DNA from: Serendipita indica DSM 11827
Taxonomy: Eukaryota > Basidiomycota > Agaricomycetes > Sebacinales > Serendipitaceae
Assembly: GCA_910890315.1 (NCBI GenBank)
Contig: CAJVGD010000006.1
Span: 1,612,001 to 1,676,000 of the forward strand
Length of the DNA stretch: 64,000 nt
Direction: 5' to 3'
Shown here one piece after another: positions 1 through 12,236 of the stretch (the stretch's first letter is position 1; every line of letters starts with the position of its first letter). A program made the position numbers and the translations under genes. The notes under the pieces are model-generated. The model saw only the letters and a program-made list of their open reading frames with translations, was not told the origin of the DNA and ran no database searches.

Positions 1-2204
1 CTACCCCAAACTGCAACCACACCAGAGTCCTAGGCTCCTTTCCCTATATGATTCCAGCAATATGGTGCCGAAAATATGGTGCGCAGATCTCAGATTGATC
101 CAATATCGGCTATGCCCCACCGCGGCGCGGTCTAGGGGACCCCATTGTCGCTTGCTAGCTGCACACTAATTCATATCACATACCGGCAAATCAGTCTCCT
201 AACCCTTGCGAACGCCGACGCTTCCTGCCGTGCAATGCACCGCTGCCCGGAATGGCAACTCGAACCCACCCAATCGAATCAATTTGGCTTTGAATAGTAT
301 ATGAACTATGGCAAACATAGCGGATAATAGCCCCTGCCATGTTATGGCGCGGATAATGGTCACTTCTATACTCGGGCCGGGTCAATGGTCCCTGTCGAGT
401 ACCTCGAGTTGCTTTGTCCCATATTTGGTTTCGTTCCATGCGGTATTCACTCCCTTTTGTCGCACATGAAAGTCGGACGACCGACCCCCGTTACCTACTT
501 CAAAGTCAAATTGAACAATGTTATTGTCTCGAGGAGCCTAATACAGACATTTATCAGCTAGTTCCTGACCAGGGCTCCGATTTATGGGCTAACCCTCGAT
601 GGCAAATGTTCGTTTTTGAGTGATGTAACATCTCGCTAGTCTGGTATTACATGTGCATATAATTAATCGCTTGCTATGAGCCACACCCGTTGAGCCGGGA
701 ATCAGTAGATGGAGCAACTCGCTACCCATTATATTCGCCACAATGTCTCGCGGGCATCCGCTCTCCAACCGTCCATACCATCTTTAGAGCCCTTGAGACG
801 ATATATCACATTGATTTCTTTATGGGTATCTCCGAGTCGACTTTGTGGCAATGGCTAGTTAAGCGAGACCAGGAGTCTGTCGCGGCTGCAAGACACACGA
901 TAACTGAGAGTCATATCTACGCAATCATCTATCTGGAGTATATATAACCAATCTAGCAGGTATAAACAGGTCATAACCTATTGTATATCGATGCCTAACG
1001 GCGGTGTTGGGTCAATTCTATTATCAATCTTCACAATATCCTTTGATAAAGCTCTTTAGTTGAAGTCCACATGTCCCCATGTCGGGTCCTGCGGACAATC
1101 AAAGGTCAGCCACGCGTTGTTTACCATAGATTGCGGGAACCTGATAGGATACAGTCTGATATGAAATAGTTTCGAATGTACAGATTGGTTCAAATCGTGA
1201 GGTGTATGAACCGGGCGCTTTGATGAGGGAGCCTGCCGGATATCTCTTCATAGCACTTCCTTCGAATCTTCAAACAGATCCCACAGGCTCCCAATCGAAA
1301 TTAAAATAATTGATGATGCGACGAATATCCACAAGACCGGCTTTGCGACGACGACGTTCATTGTTTGCCTCTCTGCAAGATATCTCGGGGAGCCCCATCC
1401 TCTATCAGCCACATCAGTATTAAGTCGCGACCGGTATCTACGCATGCATCAGAAGTTGCCGCGTATCCAACTGCCTGCATTTGACAAACGCTGCCGCCCC
1501 GCCTCAGTTTGGACATTCACTCCCATACGCAAAGAACCAGCCACCCCCATTCATAACTTCAATTTCAAAAGATCTCTCGGGGTGTCAGATTCACGCGTTT
1601 TCGCATCTGTACAGCGGACCAACTTCCACTCTCCGCCGGAACTCAAGCATGGGCGAAAGTCACTCGGACTATACAATGAGCATCCAATGCTATGCAAGAT
1701 GAGTGGTGACTTTGGCCTCGTGCTCTATGTTCGCCTTGATCAGATGCTGAGGGGACTCGAAGGAAAGACGCCCGACAACCAGAAGTGGCAAGTGAAACCC
1801 GATGAGCCCTGAACTGACTACACTCACCCAGACATCGCTACGTGTCAGAAGCGAAGAAAAACCGGGCACTCTCGGACCATTTTCTAGGATTCTGCGAGTC
1901 GTTATGTCGGCCTCTGGCTTGGTGCTGACAGCTGGCCGTCCTCACGACATATACCGAGTTACTCTCCTGAAGGAGTACTATCTCTTCATCAAGAAATCTC
2001 TTCATGGTACAGTAGGAGAGGTAGTCACTGGCAATGCTGCTCGATTGGGAAGAGACGATTGGACTGCATTTGGCACACCTCAACTCCTTCAACTGAAACA
2101 GCTTCCTACGTATACGAAAGTGATCCTCAAATTGATTCTCTCTGTGTGGTCAAACTCCTTTGCACCGCACTTCTCCAATAGAAAACATCATTTAGGCGAC
2201 TCCT
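1..2204. other. 5' flank without a supported gene
   Basis: Only short open frames occur here. The longest plausible ATG frames are at 1444-1812 (122 codons, plus strand) and 191-439 (minus strand). Neither shows a domain I recognise nor splices convincingly to a neighbour. The stretch just upstream of the F-box gene at 2205 probably holds its promoter. A decayed or highly diverged gene cannot be excluded because the local F-box family evolves fast. Confidence 0.4.
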
Positions 2205-3989
2205 ATGATGTCGATCGACGGGCCATTGAACTTGGATACTGTATTGATCATTGCAAGTTATCTCGAGCTTCAAGAGCTCGTGATGGTGTCACAGGCAAGA
2301 TCTAACCACGCCTCGCCTTTATTTATTTGACCTGGATATAGACATGTAGACTCTGGTACTTCATATCTCGACAATACGGACAATTTTGGACGAACGTAGT
2401 ACGGCGTTTGCCTCCTGCGCACCTACAAAAGACGTTATCGTGGTCAGACTACGCCCTAGAAGACATTCGTCGAGCATCCATAAAAACCGGCCGTGCTGCG
2501 CATACGTGGAATACGGCTAGTGTCATTCGACCTACAAGGGCAATTCGTCTAGACACTTCAAACCGTGAGCCAAGGGAGACATGCAACATTATCTTTACTG
2601 ATAGCCCGGTAGGCAGCGTGCATGTGGTCCCGGGAACGAGATGGATGTTATCACTACAACCCGAGGATCGCTCTTCAGTCGGCGACTTCCTTCCCATCGA
2701 GGTCTACGATCTTCAGACCGGATGTTTAGTCGGAGCCGCAAATTCGAAGTATACCTCGCGCGAGCTCAAGGATTTGCCGGATTGGCAAGTCAGCGTCTCA
2801 ATATCTCCAACGGAGATGGTGGTTTGTTTGCAAGACTACTACGCGTGCGTCAATCGTATCCTGTTGTGGGAAGCTAACATTCCCGGAAAGAAATTCGTCT
2901 GTACATCACATCTATCAAATCTCTGTCGACTCGGAGAGGCTCAGCATCACTTGTGACCTCTTACGCCGTCTGGACACCACAGATGCGACAGCCACTCTAT
3001 CATCTGACGGCCGTTTCATCTGTCTGATTGATCACGGTTACGTACAAGTTCATTATCTAGCCTCGGATATAAACTCGCAAGCACTAGCGTGGCAGCAATA
3101 CTTTGTGTGTGACTAATTCTTCGACCATATTTTCACTGACCCGTCCTAGGAATCCGACGATGATACGTATTCTGTCTTTTATGGCGATTGCCTACTCGTA
3201 TTTGTGGACGAGAGTCGCCTCTGTGTCCTTCACCTTCCCACAATGCTACACTATTGGCCCACCAAGTTTCCAGCGCTGGACGACGCACTGCCAACACCAC
3301 CTAGTCATTTAATTCACAAAATTGGTCCAGTAAATTCGGGAGAGACTGCGCGTTCATTGTACAACGGCTCGAACACCAGTCAATTTTGGCATAAAGTATC
3401 CATTCTTTGTCCCGAGAACGAGAATGACGAGTGGAAACGTTCCCCTGAACGTACTCTTGATCTGATCTACACGAAGCAAGATGCAACGTTCCTATACACG
3501 CTGAGCGGACGTGTACCCGTCCCTGGGAATCGTGAAGGTCTAACAGCTTGCTGGGGGGTGTTCAAGGCTAATCCGGAGGGTTGAACAGGTTCAAGCGATC
3601 TCGCACGTACCCACTGGGGTACAGCGGTGGACGACTCCGATAACTCACCTCCGCCGCTATACCTGAATGACCTCCATGCCATTCGTACAGAAATCCCAGT
3701 CATGACGGCACTCAGTGGCTCTCGTCTTCACGGCCTACAAACATCCCAATTCTTACTGAGTTGCCGGACAATCACCCGATCCGAGGAGAAAGATATGACA
3801 GGTATTCATCGACACTTTTTGCACGTCATAGGAATCGACAAACCTGGGGAGATGAGGCCTATTGCAGCATTAGACAGGTTCGAAGATGACATGGCCCATA
3901 GCAAGATCATTGGAATAGATGAGTCCATTGGCCTCATTCTCATGTCAGATCCGATAGACTACACACGTAGACTCGCCGTTTGGCTTTAG
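2205..3989 (+). CDS. F-box protein with WD-like C-terminal part (copy A)
   Basis: An N-terminal F-box (LNLDTVLIIASYLELQELV, about residues 7-25) suggests an SCF ubiquitin-ligase substrate adaptor. It is followed by a long region of beta-type repeats with the motif VPGTRWM and an E-V-Y-D-L-Q-T-G strand, as in WD/kelch-like propellers. The gene is a clear paralogue of the one at 6522-8376, sharing domain order, intron positions and C-terminal block. Start: two adjacent ATGs (2205, 2208) open the F-box exon. Intron 1 is 2295-2341 and appears to have a GC-AG border, because no in-frame GT is available and the downstream exon (TCRLWYFISRQ) aligns with copy B. A second intron lies near 2570-2617. 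At least one more is needed around 2850-2950 and others after 3080, where the frame changes; I could not fix these. The stop is TAG at 3987. Substrate unknown. Confidence 0.6.
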
Positions 3990-4156
3990 GCACGAATTAT
4001 GTATAGGGTGTTTAGCCTGGCAATACCATAGTATTGTCGGGGTGCGTGCACCCACTGACCCCGTTTCTTTACGACATCGGTCGGGAAGGTAATGAATATA
4101 CACTATTCACGGAAGTATACAGGAATGTAAATAGGCGAATGAGCGGCCGACGGTGA

Positions 4157-5815
4157 TTATACAGGGGTTTCTATTATAATTTGGGATTTCCGGATTGCGA
4201 TTAGGTATTGATTGTACCTCGGCAGGGGATCCAGCCACGAGTACTCGTACTGGTCATAAAACTCCTGCGGTTCCCTGTCTTCCTCCACCCCGGCCAAAGC
4301 AGGCGCCAGCCAACGAACATCTAAAACATCCGGTCGTCGATGCGTCTTCTCTTGCATGTTCTTCTCTTTCCAGGATTTTGTGGGTTCGTCTCGGAACGTG
4401 ACGATATGTGAGCCATTGCTCAGGATTTTCTCCCTGATTACATCCTTTGGGTCGGCTTGGGCTGCGAGTTCTTCGAGAAACTCCCACTCAGGAGGCACCT
4501 CGCCCTTTTCATCCTGTGGCCAGTCGGCGTCCTTGATCTCCCAATCTTCTCGTTCAAGAATCCTCATTCGAGCTAGGGCGCCCTGTTTCCGCTTCTTGAG
4601 CCATAAGCCCGAAACGACATGGAGGATAATCAGGCGCTCCAAATTGGGGCACAAGGTGACGAGGTTGGCGCAAAACGTTGCCCAGTCGTTGCGCATAAAC
4701 ACCGGTTGGCAAAGAATTTCCTTGAGATGAGGTTTGAGGATGTCAATGAACGGAGGTGACCCGTTGATGTCGCCGTATGCGTATTCGCCGTTCAGTCGAA
4801 GGACTTCAGGCGCGACTAGGGGAGTGTCCGTCGTCCCTGCTGGCGGCGCGAAGAGGACACGCTTCATGGACAAGGTGGGTGCGCATGTTTCCATTGGCCA
4901 GGAAATCGTCGTCCATTGATCCATGTGGATTGACCAGTCGTCCTCGGGGAATAGGTCCGTTGGCATATCGATGTCAAAGCCGCTGTCAATTGCAATGGAT
5001 ATAAAGTCGAGTGAAGGGATAGAGATGAGAGTGGGAATCTCCTTGAGAACGTGGCTCTTCTCATGTTCCCCAGCTATACAGATTTGAAGTGCACGGAGGG
5101 TGGGTTTGAGGCGGGAGAAGGCGTCACGTAGTCGCTGTGTCTGATTTTTGCGAACGAAGAGCGTGTTGACCTCTGACCCAATTCGGAGGCGTAGCTCGAC
5201 GAGGTATGGAGTCAAGCCCAGGAGTTTATCAAGCTTTAGGAGTGGAACACCAAGTTTACTGTTCGAGATGGACACGTCCATAACCCGAACAAATGAACGG
5301 AGTTGGAGTCCGCGAGTCTTACCGTTCAACCCAGCCTCAAAGGACCGGGCCTGGTCGTCCCAGAGGAGTAGAGCTGACCGGTAGACGTAGCGTTGAGAAG
5401 GAAGTGTCCAGTGGGAATTGATGAGGGAATACTGGGCGAAGAATCTTCTGAAGCATTCTGGACGAAATTCAGAATCCCAAGCAGTCGAATGCAGGTTCCA
5501 GAGGTGATGGAGAATGTAATGGATGATGTCTTCGTCCAGAAAGGCAGTCATTGGGCCTCTTGTCGTCGAAATGTCTACGTCTCCGTCTGTGTTTATATCC
5601 AAAGCGTCCATGACCGTCAGGAGCGTCGTCGGGAGCGTCGTCTCGCTTATCGTCGAGTCAGGAAACGCCATTATAGGTGTGAATAGGAATATGTCTAAGT
5701 GTTTGGCAACGAGTAATGGACGGCGGGAACAAGAGCGGAGTTTGAGTTGTAGTTGGTCAAGGTCAAGGTGAAACTTGCCGCCTATTGACCCCGAGAAGGC
5801 TCTATAGGAATCCAT
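4157..5815 (-). CDS. F-box/LRR-like hypothetical protein, single exon
   Basis: One uninterrupted 552-codon frame starts at an ATG (5815) and ends at TAA (4157). About residues 90-150 look like a degenerate F-box (FLDEDIIHYILHHLWNLHS, then LINSHWTLPSQRYVYRSALL), the arrangement seen in many agaricomycete F-box-like proteins. Irregular leucine-rich segments follow (LRSFVRVMDVSISNSKLG, VELRLRIG, LRALQICIAGE), matching a solenoid that would bind a target protein. No catalytic motif is visible. It lies in antisense orientation between the two F-box paralogues at 2205 and 6522, with only about 170 bp to the 3' end of the former. The role as a ubiquitin-ligase adaptor is inferred from fold resemblance only. 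Confidence 0.7.
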   Translation of the reverse strand: MDSYRAFSGSIGGKFHLDLDQLQLKLRSCSRRPLLVAKHLDIFLFTPIMAFPDSTISETTLPTTLLTVMDALDINTDGDVDISTTRGPMTAFLDEDIIHYILHHLWNLHSTAWDSEFRPECFRRFFAQYSLINSHWTLPSQRYVYRSALLLWDDQARSFEAGLNGKTRGLQLRSFVRVMDVSISNSKLGVPLLKLDKLLGLTPYLVELRLRIGSEVNTLFVRKNQTQRLRDAFSRLKPTLRALQICIAGEHEKSHVLKEIPTLISIPSLDFISIAIDSGFDIDMPTDLFPEDDWSIHMDQWTTISWPMETCAPTLSMKRVLFAPPAGTTDTPLVAPEVLRLNGEYAYGDINGSPPFIDILKPHLKEILCQPVFMRNDWATFCANLVTLCPNLERLIILHVVSGLWLKKRKQGALARMRILEREDWEIKDADWPQDEKGEVPPEWEFLEELAAQADPKDVIREKILSNGSHIVTFRDEPTKSWKEKNMQEKTHRRPDVLDVRWLAPALAGVEEDREPQEFYDQYEYSWLDPLPRYNQYLIAIRKSQIIIETPV

Positions 5816-6521
5816 GAGCTCCAGACTATGTGGCTCAAATCAAGGTCTTCTTGACCTCCTGAGGTGGTGCCAGTCCATCTCTGCTGGTTGGAACAATTTT
5901 TCATTAACTATCAGGCGTAACTTGAAACGAATGAATCCATATATAAGATTTTCAGTCTATTTCGTTTGCGTCTTCAGATAATCCTCACTCACCGAAACAT
6001 GGAGCCGACCTAGTCGACGAACCACAGCTACGGAAGCCCCAGCATTACAGTGGATGACGTAATAAGATTATGTGATCTCTATATATCCTCGTAAGGGCAC
6101 AGTAGCAACCCTGCTTCCTGATCACGATGCCGACCTATGGAAGGACCACTTATTTGGACTTGGATACTGGATACATCACCCTATTCGGTTCCGAAACTAT
6201 GTACCACCGTTTCAGCGTCTTGAGGAATAGTCTGCGACACCGATTACTCGATAACGGACCACATTGCTGTCTGCGTAGCCGCGAGAAATCGAACAGCAAT
6301 GTTGTCAAACGCCATAGTCTTCTCCAAGTAACATGTGGCAAAAACCGAGGCGTACTAGTGTTCGAAATGGCGTCGCTGTCCACTGCAAACGGCAGCTGAA
6401 CAAATTTTACGACGTTATTCCGCCGTGATTCCGCCTATTTTAGCATAGAATGCCCATCTTCGCTCTCATTTTGCACTTGTACAATCCCCACACTTCCGCC
6501 GTCACTGGTGTGGCAAAACGT
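5816..6521. other. intergenic, divergent promoters
   Basis: This stretch separates the minus-strand F-box-like gene from the plus-strand F-box gene. It contains a 90-codon ATG frame at 6127-6399 with no recognisable motif. I could not attach it to copy B by splicing. Confidence 0.4.
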
Positions 6522-8376
6522 ATGGCGCACGCGATGAAGAGCGTGCATTCTCTCAACCGAGACGTGTTAATAATAATCGCTGAGCATCTCAGTGTGGCAG
6601 ATCTGGTTGCAATGTCGCAGGTATGGGACCCTTACTCAACTCTGGGTAGTTCTAACGGCTCAAATAGACGACTCGCTCATGGCATTCTCTTTCTCGTCAA
6701 GAATCTTCATTCTGGAGATATGCACGCGAGGATATCTCAACCGTAGTATTCAAACGAATCGCTCCATTGCCCAAATACTCTGCAGAAGAAATACGGGCGG
6801 CCGCGATCGAAGCGCTGAGGGTCCAGAGTAAATGGGAAAAGTCCCCTATAATCAAAATAAAACAAGGGAGCCGTATTGATGTCACTAACAGTGAGACCTG
6901 GTTGCCGGCTTGCCTTAGACATGATGGCTAAATGAGCGACAGAAACAATCCACTTCGTCCCAGGAACGCGTTGGATGCTCTGCACCAAGTTTCTGCCCTA
7001 CTCACCCTCCCTGATTACGAGTTTGTCATTCGAATTCTACGACCTCAAGAGTGGTCAGTTGTCCGGCATTGTGGATATTGAACTCGAAGACATCTACAAT
7101 ACCCTCGAGCTTCAGATTCTGACATCTCTTGCGCTCTCCCCTGCGGAGATTCTGCTCGCCGTACGGCGCCAAAGACAACGGCGAGTCGGTCCCTATGACC
7201 AGTGTACCATCCCTGACTGGACTTCACCAGGGAATCGGGTAGCGATGATACAGTTTACTACGTTCGAAGGATACATTTGTCGCAAGATAATCACAACCTT
7301 GACGACATTAGATTTTCAGTCGAAGAGGTTCTCACCTTCGTCAGCGAATTTCAATATGCCAGTGGTATATTCTCTCCCGATGGGAGGCTCTTCGTCATAG
7401 AGAGTAATGGTCAAATTGACATCTATGATCTTCAAACCCTTAATCGATGGATGTTCTCGTGGTATCTAGTAAGTCGGCCTATGAAAGCAGTTCTTGTTGC
7501 TTATTGTGTAGCCCAAGTATCGCGAAATCCCCTACTTCCGTCATAAGATACAGTTGGCTGCCTCTGAAGACCTCCTCGTCATGTTCAATAGGTCAACTCA
7601 CGATGTAGTCGCACTACATATCCCGACGCTGACACGCGTACTGCAAAAGCAAGACACTTCGATTCGTTTCTGCTTCCAGAAGCGACATACATATCGCGTT
7701 CCAATGCGCGCAGTATGTGATTGTTTGTAAGATGAGCTAACATTGACGATTACCAGGGTCATATAGATCAATATCAGCTACTTACTGGGCGGCCTGATGA
7801 AGGGCTGACTCCATCCACTCGAAAAATAGACTTTTTGTGTTGCAAGAGAGAAACAAACGAAATTATGCTGAAAGCATTTCAAGGTTTCCTCAATATTGAC
7901 AGCGAAGAAGGTATTATCTACTTCCCTCCAAACCCTCAACTCTGATCATGTAGCCAGACTTCATTGACACTGCATCGCCAGAAAAGGCCAGAAAGGTTTT
8001 GAAGAAGCCAGTGGAACACTATGATGGCCCACATTCACCATGCTACCTACAAAATATCTATCCACAAGAACCCGGGGTCATTGTGCACGCACCTCTCAAA
8101 TCCCAAGATCATCTGCGGTACTGCCGAAATATGTCCATCTATGGACGTATCGTCGTGTTTTATGAAGCACAGTGCCTCAATACCGCAGATATGCGTCATC
8201 TGCATATTGTCGGAGTGGACACAGCCAAGCGTAGGCGAGGCATTCAGGTGATCGGGAAAGATGCAGACTCCTTAGTTCGCCACGGTTTCACAAGAATTGA
8301 CGAAGAAACTGGCTTGGTTTTTATTTGGGATCGAAGCGGTAATTGTTCTGAGATCACAGTACTGTGGCTACAGTAA
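6522..8376 (+). CDS. F-box protein with WD-like C-terminal part (copy B)
   Basis: The F-box is clear: HSLNRDVLIIIAEHLSVAD followed by LVAMSQ at about residues 9-33. The body resembles copy A (HFVPGTRWM, EFYDLKSGQLSG, FSPDGRLFVIESNGQIDIYDL), so it is probably another SCF adaptor with a propeller-like substrate domain. In-frame ATGs are at 6450, 6522 and 6534; 6522 is chosen because it directly precedes the F-box. Intron 1 (about 6620-6667) and intron 2 (about 6891-6942) can be read directly and match copy A in position. Further introns near 7300, 7470-7510, 7720-7755 and 7910-7950 are implied by frame changes. The stop is TAA at 8374. The C-terminal block (HIVGVD, then GFTRIDEETGLVFIW) aligns with the corresponding end of copy A, supporting duplication of a whole gene. 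Confidence 0.6.
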
Positions 8377-9167
8377 ATGCTGCGAATACCGTCTAGACAC
8401 CTTCCGATTCAGAATATACACCAGTTTCATTTCATCTTTGAGCTCCACGGATCATAGTGATTGCACTCTCATCCTCCTGTCCGAGCCCTCGACTGATATA
8501 ACCAACGCAGATTAAGCGACTTCGCTCGCACTACTCGTTGTGGGCGATTGTGTCTTTGGGGGCGACGCCGTTTCAACCGTGATTCTCAGAGAAACTGATT
8601 TGAATGGTCGCCCTATCATTCAATCGCTTTGCTATTTCCCTTGCCACATGATGAATTAGCGCCGCGTTGGACACATACAAGAATAAGAAGACCAGAAATA
8701 CGTTTTCATAGGTAATCATAATGCACTCAACCCCCAGATTATCGAAAACCGCCATTGTAATCGCCAATAGGTGGGGTTCATTGCCCATCACCAGACCATA
8801 GAAGCGAATTTTAAAGTACCGTTTATGTAACGATCTCGGGATAATGTACTTTAGGTTCAACAAAGACATATGTCCGCGCCCGCGCGCGCCTACCAAGCCA
8901 CCGGCAAGGAACTAAAGGCGCGCCTACACAAGGGGATGAGCGTTCATTAATGTACTTCCGATCCACGACTTCTAGTGGCAGAGATGACCGCCACGAGCCT
9001 GTCCCGGATTCCCTTGCCACTCTCAAGCAGATATCTAGGCCAAACTCTCCAGCGCTAGTTGTCGTAGAAAACGTCGCATCATTTCAGAGAGGACATTGTA
9101 CATACACATTCGTCTAAAAACATGACTTTTGCCGTTGGAGGAATAATTTAAGCCCTGGTGATTCCAG
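8377..9167. other. intergenic, no supported gene
   Basis: Gap between the convergent F-box copy B and the MFS gene. A minus-strand frame of about 100 codons (8573-8869 if its ATG is used) has one hydrophobic stretch (VFLVFLFLYVSNAALI) but no family resemblance I recognise. A short GC-rich alternating C/G tract lies near 8878-8892. Confidence 0.35.
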
Positions 9168-11546
9168 CTACACCTTTTCTTCTACCTTTTCGCTCTTTTC
9201 CTCTGGGGCTGAAACCTCTTTTGATTTGCCCTTTTCCGAGGTAGGTGAAGTAGGAGAAACCGGTACGGCCGCTGCCGCAGCTGCAGCCTCGGCAGCCTCT
9301 TCTGCCTCCATCGCCAACTTGCCACGTTCAATCATATTCCAATTGCGCACAAAGAGGGAGAATACGAGCGCAAGTCCCATTGCTGGTATCCCAAACAAAA
9401 ACGTCGCGTCGAGACCCTTGATGTACGCGTCTATGACGGGTCTTTGTATCTCCGGCTGGAGGCTGAACACGACGGTCACAGAAGCACGGACGGCATCGAT
9501 GACATCCGATGGGATTGGAATTTGCGAGTTATCCAACCCGTGATGGAGTTCGTTGCCAAAGAGGGCACCCGTGATCGATGTACCACAGACAGCACCAAGA
9601 TACTGGAAGAAGATTTGAAGCGAGGTGGCGAGTGGGATAATGTCGGGTCGATGTCCCCACTCTGCCTGAATTGCGAGGAGAGGACATTGGAAGATGAAGC
9701 CGATTCCGAGTCCGAGGAAGATTTGATACCCTATGAGTTTGGCATTTGAAGTGTCAAACTTGATAGTATAGAGGAGTGCAGAGGCGGCGATGGCGACGAG
9801 CGGGCCGAGGATCATGAAAGGCCAATACCGTCCAGTCCGTTTGGCGACAGCGCCAGAGCCAAGACTGCCTACTACCATGGAGATGACATAGGGTAGAATG
9901 TCCACGCCGGATTGGGATGCGCTACGGCCTTTGGCTTGGTAGAAGAAGGGGAGGTGGTAAATGGCGTTGAGGTGGGTGGCCATGACGAAGAACATGGCAA
10001 ATCCTGCGGCCAACTGGGTAGACAAGGTGGTGAGTAAATGATGCTAATATTGGATGGGAATCGCTGACCTGCGTGCGGTTGAACAGCATGTGAATGGGCA
10101 TCAAGGCCCTTTCCTTGCCGAGCCAATGCTCCCACAGTCCAAAGATAATAAATAAAGCACCCGACTGCACATGTACGATCAGTAACCGGGTTCTCACATA
10201 AGCAAACAGCCTGCGAAAGTACGTACGAGCACGAAGAGGGCGATGACGAGTTTATCATTCCACGGCTTTAAACGGAGGGTAATTCAGTCAGACGGAATGT
10301 ATAGGAATTTGATGGAGACGGATATACCTTGGTAAGACCTCCCCATTGAAGTGGCATGATAAGGGTGGTGACCATTCCCAGCGAGAGAATGCCACCAATC
10401 CAGTCGAGGCTGAGCCACTGCTTGAGCAGAGGTATCTTGGGTGCACCTTCCACGGTTCCGATTGGTGGGTGGACGGGAAGCAAGAGGAACACGCTGAGAA
10501 CACTCTGCACGCAACGTTTGCCTGTCAATGAGACTGCTCGCCTCTTTTGGTCATGCAGACTCACAAATGCACCGAGTGGAAGATTGATCCAAAAACACCA
10601 TCTCCAGGTGAGTTTGTCCGTGAATTCGCCTAGGGAATTGGATAACGAGTTGATGGGTGGTACGAGCAAAGGCCGAAATGAGACATACCTCCGATAACTG
10701 GTCCCAATGTTGCTGCGAAACCAAAGCAAGCACCGAATGTCGCCATTAGGATGGGCCGCACACGAAGCTCTGCAATCTCCGCGAGCAAAGTGAGCCCAGA
10801 GATGAAGCCACCACTTCCACCGACGCCTGTTATGCTCCATAAGTCTTTATCGACTAGCTCCTTTTTTCTCTCACCTTGTAACGCTCTCCCAAAGATCAGG
10901 ACGGGCATCGAGGGAGCGACGGCGCAGATGAGCGAACCGATTTCAAAGACTGGAATCGAATAGAGGAAGACCCATTTGGATGGAACGATGCGCAAGACAC
11001 GTCCGAAAAAGAGGAGGAGGCCGGCTTGGGTGACTGCAGGGCCGCGACGCGTATTTAATTACGCGGGATGCGACATGTCAATCGAAACAAAACCTGGGGA
11101 GAACAAACGAAAAAGAAAGGATGCGTACGAAAGTAGGATGAGACGACCCAGCTGACTTCCTTGAGCGCGTTAAACTGGCTGGCGAGTTTTGGCATGGCGG
11201 TTGCGACAATGGACTGGTCGAGTGCGACAAGGAAAACAGCCGTCATTAGACCGGAATGAACTGCGATGAGTTTTTTGCCGTGGAGGAATTTATCCGGTTT
11301 GGTCGTAGCCTCTAACACGTCCGTCATCGTACCACCGTTATCTGCCCCGTTTGCACCCTTTTCGATATCCTTGACTGAAGCTGTTTTGCTCGACTCTCTG
11401 ATAGAAGGAGCAGCGGTTGGGAGGGCGTTGCTCGTTGATGCGTCGTGCTCGTCATGCGAGACCCGAGAGGCGTTGTGGCTCTTTGGTTTATCGTCAAGTT
11501 TCTCGCTCACGAGCGTGTGATGGGAGATGTTCGGTGTTTCTGCCAT
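9168..11546 (-). CDS. MFS drug/metabolite exporter, DHA2 (14-TM) type
   Basis: A plasma-membrane major facilitator permease that most likely exports small toxic or secondary metabolites by proton antiport. The start at 11546 gives a hydrophilic N-terminus of about 95 residues rich in Ser, Asp and Lys, then TM1 with AVFLVALDQSIVATAMPKLA, the hallmark motif of fungal DHA2 exporters (LDxTIVxxAxP). Later signatures are VFEIGSLICAVAPSMPVLIF, GGSGGFISGL and WRWCFWINLPLGA (motif typical of 14-TM members). The C-terminal tail is Ala-rich, then Lys/Glu-rich and cytosolic. At least five introns are visible, around 11040-11130, 10835-10880, 10630-10690, 10500-10560 and 10020-10280. The stop is TAG at 9168. 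A CT-rich tract sits just upstream of the start. The Ca3427-like gene lies upstream on the same strand. Substrate unknown. Confidence 0.85.
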
Positions 11547-11700
11547 GGGCAAAGTGATCTCTGGGCGGGGAATATCTGGAGGAGGGAAATGAAAAGGGGG
11601 AGAGAGGAGAAGGACGGGGGGAGGAGGAGATGAACCGACGGTTGGGTGATTATAGGCCTGATCATATATATCACAAACAGCCGGCTGATGCGGGTAACAG
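11547..11700 (-). promoter_or_regulatory. CT-rich core promoter of the MFS gene
   Basis: Read on the minus strand, about 50 bases (roughly 11578-11630) immediately upstream of the ATG are almost pure C and T, preceded by an AT-rich TATATATGAT-like stretch near 11660-11672. Pyrimidine-rich tracts before the start are common in highly expressed filamentous fungal genes. Function is inferred from position and composition. The rest of the gap, up to 12236, shows nothing else I can support. Confidence 0.4.
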
Positions 11701-12236
11701 GAAGCGGTGAGCCTGGAGTCAATCCTATACTGGGCGTGTGTATAACTTGAAAGCGGGTGAACTGGAACTCTGAACAATTTAGAGTTGGCCCAGCTGCTCC
11801 CCAACTTCTCTTCCCATCGGTCTGGATCACCGCTCCCAGGGTTAGTCCGCACGGCTGCCGACTCCTCAATGTCCCGACAACTTCAAGCCCTCGGGTCAGA
11901 CCTCTTTCCGGGCCACGTTGCGCCTTTTCAGCTGTCAGGCCCCTTTGGACTGGATCGACACACCAGTTTTGGTAAAAGATGCTCTCGATTTGGAGATGGG
12001 ACGACAAATTCACGAATACCAAGAGACTCTCGTGCCCAGACGATGAAGGGGGACGGGGTGCGAACAGGGAACTCGTCTCCCATCTGCGAGCACACGCCAC
12101 GCCTCTACTCAATATACTTGGACACATCGCCACGCACAAAATCCAGTGGATCATAGTGAGCTTCTGGGACAACGCCGGCTTGTTTGAGTATGCTGTGTCG
12201 CGTCAGTTCCCAGCCAATTTATAGCAGTTCTATACT

